64,000 bases of DNA. It comes from Klebsormidium nitens. Taxonomy: Eukaryota > Streptophyta > Klebsormidiophyceae > Klebsormidiales > Klebsormidiaceae. The notes below the pieces were generated by a model. It was not told the DNA's origin. It searched no databases and saw only the letters and a list, made by a program, of their open reading frames with translations. The position numbers were made by a program, and so were the translations under genes. The stretch lies in assembly GCA_000708835.1 (NCBI GenBank), contig DF237286.1, positions 1-64,000 of the forward strand, written 5' to 3'. Below, piece after piece: positions 59,501 through 64,000 of this stretch (position 1 is the stretch's first letter; each line of letters starts with the position of its first letter).

Positions 59501-61247
59501 CTACTCTAGCGGCTATCGGATCGTAAGTGCGACATCCAGATTGGTTGTGGTTTCGGCATCTTCAACTTTGATGAGCCGCGCACGGAGACTAGTGCTTTGA
59601 AATGGGCGCTCCAGCTCTTGAAGTTGAAACGGCTTATGGGAACCCTGGTATCTCCAAGTGCTTCCTTGAAGGAGGCGGAAAGATCATAGCAAGTGAGAAG
59701 GGTTGTCGCTTACCCTTCTCGTCACAAAACGCCTGCGAGCGGGACCGTAAGAAAGCGGGTTCCAGATCACAAGGCCATAAGTCGATCAGATGTTTTGGAG
59801 TGTCGTTGGAGAATTGTCTGACGAATTTTGCTGTTCCCCCTCGAAAGCTAAAGCCATGGATCTGGGCTTACGGACACTTCGCACCCCGGTAGAGAACGAT
59901 GCTTTTGTGACAATAAGTACACACGTAAACTCAGAAGCCTACACTTCCTTTGCTGCGTATTATGTAGCTTCTGAAGCCAGCTACGACCTCGGCATGACGA
60001 AAACCGACTGACCGCATATCGCTCGTTGTTCTGCAGCGCCTCCATCCCAAACAGCGCCATCGTGACGTTGATCACCGTGCTCCGGGTGAGTGAATTCATG
60101 CGCCCGCGGCTTTCTTCTTTGGACAATCGCAGACACTTCTCGAGGAGAAGAGTACCGATGTCAGGACTTGCGGACAAGACTCTCTCTCGGGAACTATTCT
60201 CTCACTGTGGGTTCTGGTCTCATGTCGCTCTAAGGTCAGTCGGTGCAGAGCCGTCCAGTGGGCGGACCGGAGACTTCATTTAGTGCTCTGTTCTCGGACC
60301 GAGGCTCCTTCATACCGTTTGTCTTGGTCTAGCCTCTTCCGGAAGTATGATCAAGGAGTGCATGGGGTAAAGCCCCTTTGGCTTGGGGACAATATGGTCG
60401 GGACAAACAAAACCAGTCATGGGCTGCGAAAACTTCCTCTCTCTCATACCGGCTGTTCCAATTCCATCCCGAATCGGATTGTCAGTGTTGACCGATTGTC
60501 AAAGGGTTCTAACCTTTGAACCTTTGACACAAATCTGAATGGACTTTCTCTCCGTGACACAGGCTGTTGGTCTGAGCGAGTACGTCGGAGACATCTCGGT
60601 CCTCATTGCCGTGGACTGGTTCCTGGGAATGGTCAGGACGGTAGTCAACATCTTCGGTGAGTCTTTTCTTTGACTGCAACGAGGAGGACTCTGACTCACC
60701 GTTTTCAGAAAGTTCGGTGCTCATGTTTGGCAGGTTCTGCGCATCTTTGGGATTGACGACGCTTACCGCATATTTCCAACCACGCTCCTGCATGTCGTTT
60801 CTTCTCAAGCTAGAAGATTCTCCAGAAATTATCTGGCCGTACAGGGTGTCCTGATCCGTGTGTGCAGTAAGGCGCTAGTCCGGGCAGCTGGCCCGTTATG
60901 ATGGTTGTCTCTCCTCAGCCTACAGAAGCTTATCCGCTTTGGGTGTTGCGACCGGCTTAAGCAATCAACTGCCTCCAAACTGGCCTTTGCTTATCCGAAC
61001 AGCTGGCCTGTTACGATGGACCTTTCGTCACCTGGCGGCGCAAGCCCATCTCGTTCTGTTAGAAGATAGTTGGAAACGCTGACCACGAATTGCTGAAAGC
61101 ATAGAGCGCTCGTTTGCAGGTGATGCCTGCGCTGCCGTTATCGTGGACAACTGGTCGAGGCGCCATGAGGCGTGGAAGATCAAGAACGCGGACAAGCTGT
61201 ACGAAACGGATTCGGACGTCGAGGACGGGCCTCCTAACGACAAATAG
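53590..61247 (+). CDS. SLC1-type sodium:dicarboxylate / amino-acid symporter, 15 exons
   Basis: Secondary-active membrane carrier of the DAACS/SLC1 (GltPh-EAAT-DctA) family. Exons in phase: 53590-53830, 54320-54425, 54671-54738, 55115-55220, 55671-55740, 55980-56010, 56450-56497, 57011-57199, 57498-57576, 58169-58312, 58696-58744, 59449-59522, 60037-60085, 60563-60656, 61120-61247; about 491 aa, normal for the family. Hallmarks are HP1 GTASSAATMPVT (about 324-335), TM7 NRDGAALYEA (about 360-369), HP2 ATLAAIGSASIPNSAIV and TM8 VDWFLGMVRTVVNIFGD. An N-glycosylation site (NST) lies in the TM3-TM4 loop. In TM8, Arg443, Asn447 and Asp451 match the substrate and sodium residues, but the Asp that holds the substrate amino group in amino-acid carriers is Gly440. 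The NMDGT Met is Arg and its Thr is Ala. The intron after 58312 is GC-AG. The ATG at 53590 is the first in frame, but CCCCCCCAG after it may be an acceptor. Substrate is uncertain. Confidence 0.92.
58313..58695 (+). other. GC-AG intron in the SLC1 gene
   Basis: The donor reads CAACAG|GCAAGG and the acceptor GGTGCAG|AGACGG. No GT donor nearby keeps the frame into the conserved DGAALYEA exon. GC donors with an otherwise strong consensus are a known minor class; all other introns I chained in this window are GT-AG. Confidence 0.8.
60879..61020 (+). repeat. Direct repeat in last SLC1 intron
   Basis: TCCGGGCAGCTGGCCCGTTA at about 60879 recurs as TCCGAACAGCTGGCCTGTTA at about 60995, with the following ATGG also shared. 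This is an intronic duplication with a period of about 116 bp. Related GCTTATCCG blocks sit at about 60926 and 60988. Confidence 0.7.
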
Positions 61248-62352
61248 AGACTTGATTCTAATGAATGAGAATGTGTACTACGAACGGGGTTTACTTCTGA
61301 CGTCGATGCAAGTTTGATAATTTTAGATGCCGCTAGGATGTCACAGCGGCTGCAACCTACTTCTTCGAAAGAAGACGCGTGTGTTAAGGTGTTGCCACTA
61401 CGAAGGGCGGAGTTGGCAGCATAAGTGGATGAACGGTTAGCGCACCCGCTATGTCATAGTTTCCCATGAATACAGGGATAGGTTTTGGCGCTCAATCCCT
61501 CCAGAAGTATATGTTGTTTCTTACTATATTCCTGGTCCGATAGCAGCGTGAACAGCTCACTTCTCCAACTTCCGTTGAGAAGGCTGTATACGCAGTCCTC
61601 GTGGAGGAAATGCAGGTGCAATGGAAGTATCTGGGAAGCGTAGTGTAGAGTCTGGAATATCATCAATATTATTCACGTAGGTTAGATTGCCACCTGGAAT
61701 TAGTTGAACTGAGTACAAGTGAGTGCATGGTCAAACCGCATCAGTAGTTGAGGAAGCTTAGAACAGCGAAGTATTCCAGGTAATCGTACTTTGAATAGCT
61801 CATAGCTCTTGCAGCCTACTAGGGGTCGTGCGCCTCCATTGATGTTATTGTTTTACTGTTTTGACGCAGTGCATGATGAGACCGCTCATGGGGACGTCAA
61901 TTCAGAAAGGTAGACCAAAACTGACCGTGGTTTGCGGCATTCCTATAAGGCCGGTGGATGATGGATTTCAAGATGCATCAAGCGTAAGGTCTCGCCAAGT
62001 TGAGAGCGAGTTTTTGCAGTAGTCGAACGTCGACAGCCTCTGCATCTCAAGATAACCGACTACGCCCGTGATGATCCCGTGATGCACTTCAACTGGCATC
62101 GCTCCTCAGAAGGTTGCACATATTCTCAGAACCAATGCAAACGTGACACCGGCTGCATTTCGATCCTTCTTGACGAGTCACGACTACTGCTACTGTTTAA
62201 TTATCGAAATGTTATTGCGGCTATAGCCTGACTCAGCAGCTCGCTGGAAGGACGCGGCCGGCGCCGTGCCGTGCCCTCAGAGTCAGTCTTTATCATTCAG
62301 ATCGGTCATCGGACGACCCACAGGCTAGGGGCCAGCGCCTGTGACGCTGGCA
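61248..62352. other. Intergenic 3' flank of the SLC1 gene, no gene seen
   Basis: Contains the 3' UTR of SLC1 and AT-rich intergenic DNA with only short, unsupported open frames. Confidence 0.5.
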
Positions 62353-63014
62353 CCCGCGTATTTATCTGACAGCTTACCACGTGGAACACATGACACGCGT
62401 GTCAAAATCGACCAATCGTTGCTTGTTTTGAAGCGCGGTTCACGCTAGTATGATGACAGTTCCTGATCGTGCATCATGGCCCAAACCATGGGTTACACGG
62501 GGGTACGTTACACGGGTTGATGAGAGCGGTTCACAGAGACCACCGAGCGTATTGCCTAATAGACCTAGGTGATCGGAGCTGCCTGCGTAAGTTAACCCTT
62601 GGTCCCAATTGTCAGTTGGGAATCGGGCTAGGTATTCTGTAAATTAATGAATTCCGCCGTCTCACCAGGGTTTCCGACCCACAGCCGGCAGCTACACTTG
62701 GACCTGGCCGGCCGAGAAGAGACCCCGGCCGGTGCCGAAGGCACCCTGCCGGCTGGTCAGCCGGCAGAAAATGCAGGCGCTTAGTGGGCTCAGCCGGCCG
62801 GTAAACCAAACATGCTGGCTACCGAGCCGGCAGAACCGGGGGGGCGCCGGCAGCTGGCCGGCCGGGACAAAAGTCCGTTGGAAACCCTGGACCGTCTCAC
62901 CGTCTCAGCCGAGCTAGTATTTGAGTACGTAACAAAACGTCAGCACCTGCCGGGTGGGGCATTCTGATTGGCTTTTGTATCGGTCAATTCTTCGCAAGCG
63001 GGACGCGGCGTCAC
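62353..63014 (+). repeat. Dispersed repeat, copy B (interrupted)
   Basis: The left block (about 62353-62480) and right block (about 62929-63014) match copy A at 51958-52262 in the same order and orientation. They are separated by about 450 bp that copy A lacks. The extra DNA includes the GCCGG-rich block, so copy B probably received an insertion, or copy A a deletion. Confidence 0.75.
62690..62880. repeat. GCCGG/CCGGC-rich palindromic cluster
   Basis: At least nine CCGGC or GCCGG sites occur within 190 bp, including palindromes GGCCGGCC (twice), CCGGCCGG and AGCCGGCAG repeated three times in variants. This could form several competing hairpins. It is not coding: open frames are short and composition-driven. 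Confidence 0.7.
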
Positions 63015-64000
63015 TTCAGGGGCCCTCACTTCAGTCTCAGATAGGTATTATAATGAGTCAGGAATCAGGATACTCGCCAGCCTGCGCAGTGCACTGCAGT
63101 GCACCCCATGGCAGCAGCGCAGGACAGCTGGTGTATGCTAAGTGCTTGTACCGGTACAGAGTTCGTCACTTGTACCCACCGGCCGGAAAGCCGGAATTAG
63201 CAGTCTTCTGGCCACGGACCAGGCGTTTAGTAAAACCGACTCAACGTAAAATCACGTCGGACAACATGCCATATGCAAGCTGAGAAGACTATAAGTATGT
63301 GTCCATGCCAGTAATGACATCGGCGTTGGAACTTCAACTTGGCATATGCCATGTTTTGACTTTGAATAGAGAGACGTACGTCTTTATAGATCTAAGTTTA
63401 TAGCTCTTCGAAGTCGTCAAATCATGCAGAAAATAGATATTTGATTGTACTCCTGAACGGGTCTCGAACCCGTCCGAAGACATATCCGCTGTACGTTTGG
63501 GCATATTGGCATGTTGTTTCAGAGATATACCATATGCCAACTGTGACTTATGAGTTTCATGCCGAAGGTCATATGCCACTACCAGCTATGCCTGGTCCTG
63601 GGCCCGGAAATGCTGCTGTCCATGCCAGTAATTTAGACAGTGCAGCTAGATCGCTTCATTGACAGGGCCTGCTCATGGTGCTGATCAGTGCACCGCATGC
63701 CACTGCATACTATCAGCACTGGCGACGACTTCCTACCTGCATTTGAGGCGTGGGAAAATACAGCTGCTTCTGTAGCAATAATTGAATGCCACAAGGGGCG
63801 CACAATGTGGCCTTCTCGTTACGTAACTACGGCCAGTTATGCAATGAATCCTTTAAGCTGAGGAAGCCAAATTAACGATCGCCATGAGCTGCTGAATGAG
63901 CTGAACAAACTGCCAGAAATACCGTAAAAGCATTCACCCAGTACTGCGAAGGAGCTGACTGCCCCAACATATCCAGATTGTGGCAACCAGCCAGTGCGCC
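63015..64000. other. Intergenic, with a CATATG palindrome cluster
   Basis: Within 63264-63576 the block CATATG with arms resembling GGCATATGCC occurs repeatedly: 63268, 63344, 63529 and 63569, plus the variant GGCATATTGGCATG near 63500. A pol-III B-box-like GGTTCGAGACC lies on the minus strand near 63465. No gene was seen up to the window end. Confidence 0.5.

Noticed and set aside
63440-63530. Possible tRNA on the minus strand, with a T-arm-like GGTTCGAGACC
   Set aside because: The T-arm and a near-complementary acceptor stem are visible, but no D-arm, A-box or normal anticodon stem can be folded. A chance B-box or a tRNA-derived remnant is more likely.

Overview
This is nuclear DNA from an intron-rich green-lineage eukaryote. 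The exons are GC-rich with strong GC3 bias, and the introns are T-rich with plant-type GT/AG borders. A plant SCL30/33-type splicing factor, a beta-amylase with a plausible plastid transit peptide and a NACK-kinesin-like tail place it among streptophytes. An SLC1 carrier and an invertebrate-type-lysozyme-like domain are unusual for flowering plants. I infer a streptophyte (charophyte) alga such as Klebsormidium; this is inference, not a database match. I reconstructed each gene by hand by chaining ORF blocks across splice sites and checking that reading phases match.

Layout. (1) 1-1392: 3' flank of the first gene, with a 24-bp perfect inverted repeat bounding a roughly 470-bp element. (2) 1393-18613, minus strand: a 21-exon full-length ABCC (MRP) transporter of about 1,537 aa. 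(3) 18614-20265: a shared divergent promoter region with two G-boxes and a TGACGTCA palindrome. (4) 20266-28718, plus strand: a 9-exon beta-amylase of about 1,025 aa with a C-terminal extension of about 430 aa carrying one membrane helix. (5) 30180-35020, minus strand: a 7-exon SR splicing factor of about 194 aa. (6) 36047-38981, plus strand: an invertebrate-type-lysozyme-like protein. It is phase-compatible with the next gene and may be its N-terminus. (7) 39530-49134, plus strand: a very large, mostly disordered IQ-motif protein ending in a NACK_C/DUF3490-like domain but lacking a kinesin motor. (8) 49135-53589: intergenic, with copy A of a dispersed repeat. (9) 53590-61247, plus strand: a 15-exon SLC1 (sodium:dicarboxylate/amino-acid symporter) gene of about 491 aa with one GC-AG intron. 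(10) 61248-64000: intergenic, with copy B of the dispersed repeat, a GCCGG-rich block and a CATATG palindrome cluster.

The most striking feature is not a gene. Many exons, above all in the ABCC gene but also in the beta-amylase and IQ/NACK genes, are flanked inside the adjacent introns by one to five degenerate tandem echoes of the exon edge, including its splice site. The best array (8950-10142) has six copies at a spacing of about 160-220 bp, and the copies furthest from the functional exon are the most decayed. This looks like intron growth by repeated tandem duplication across exon-intron borders.

The genes do not form a pathway. They are independent loci: vacuolar-type efflux, starch breakdown, splicing, a muramidase-like fold, a cytoskeletal or cytokinesis-like scaffold, and carboxylate or amino-acid uptake. 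No virus, CRISPR array or rRNA gene was seen, and no convincing tRNA.
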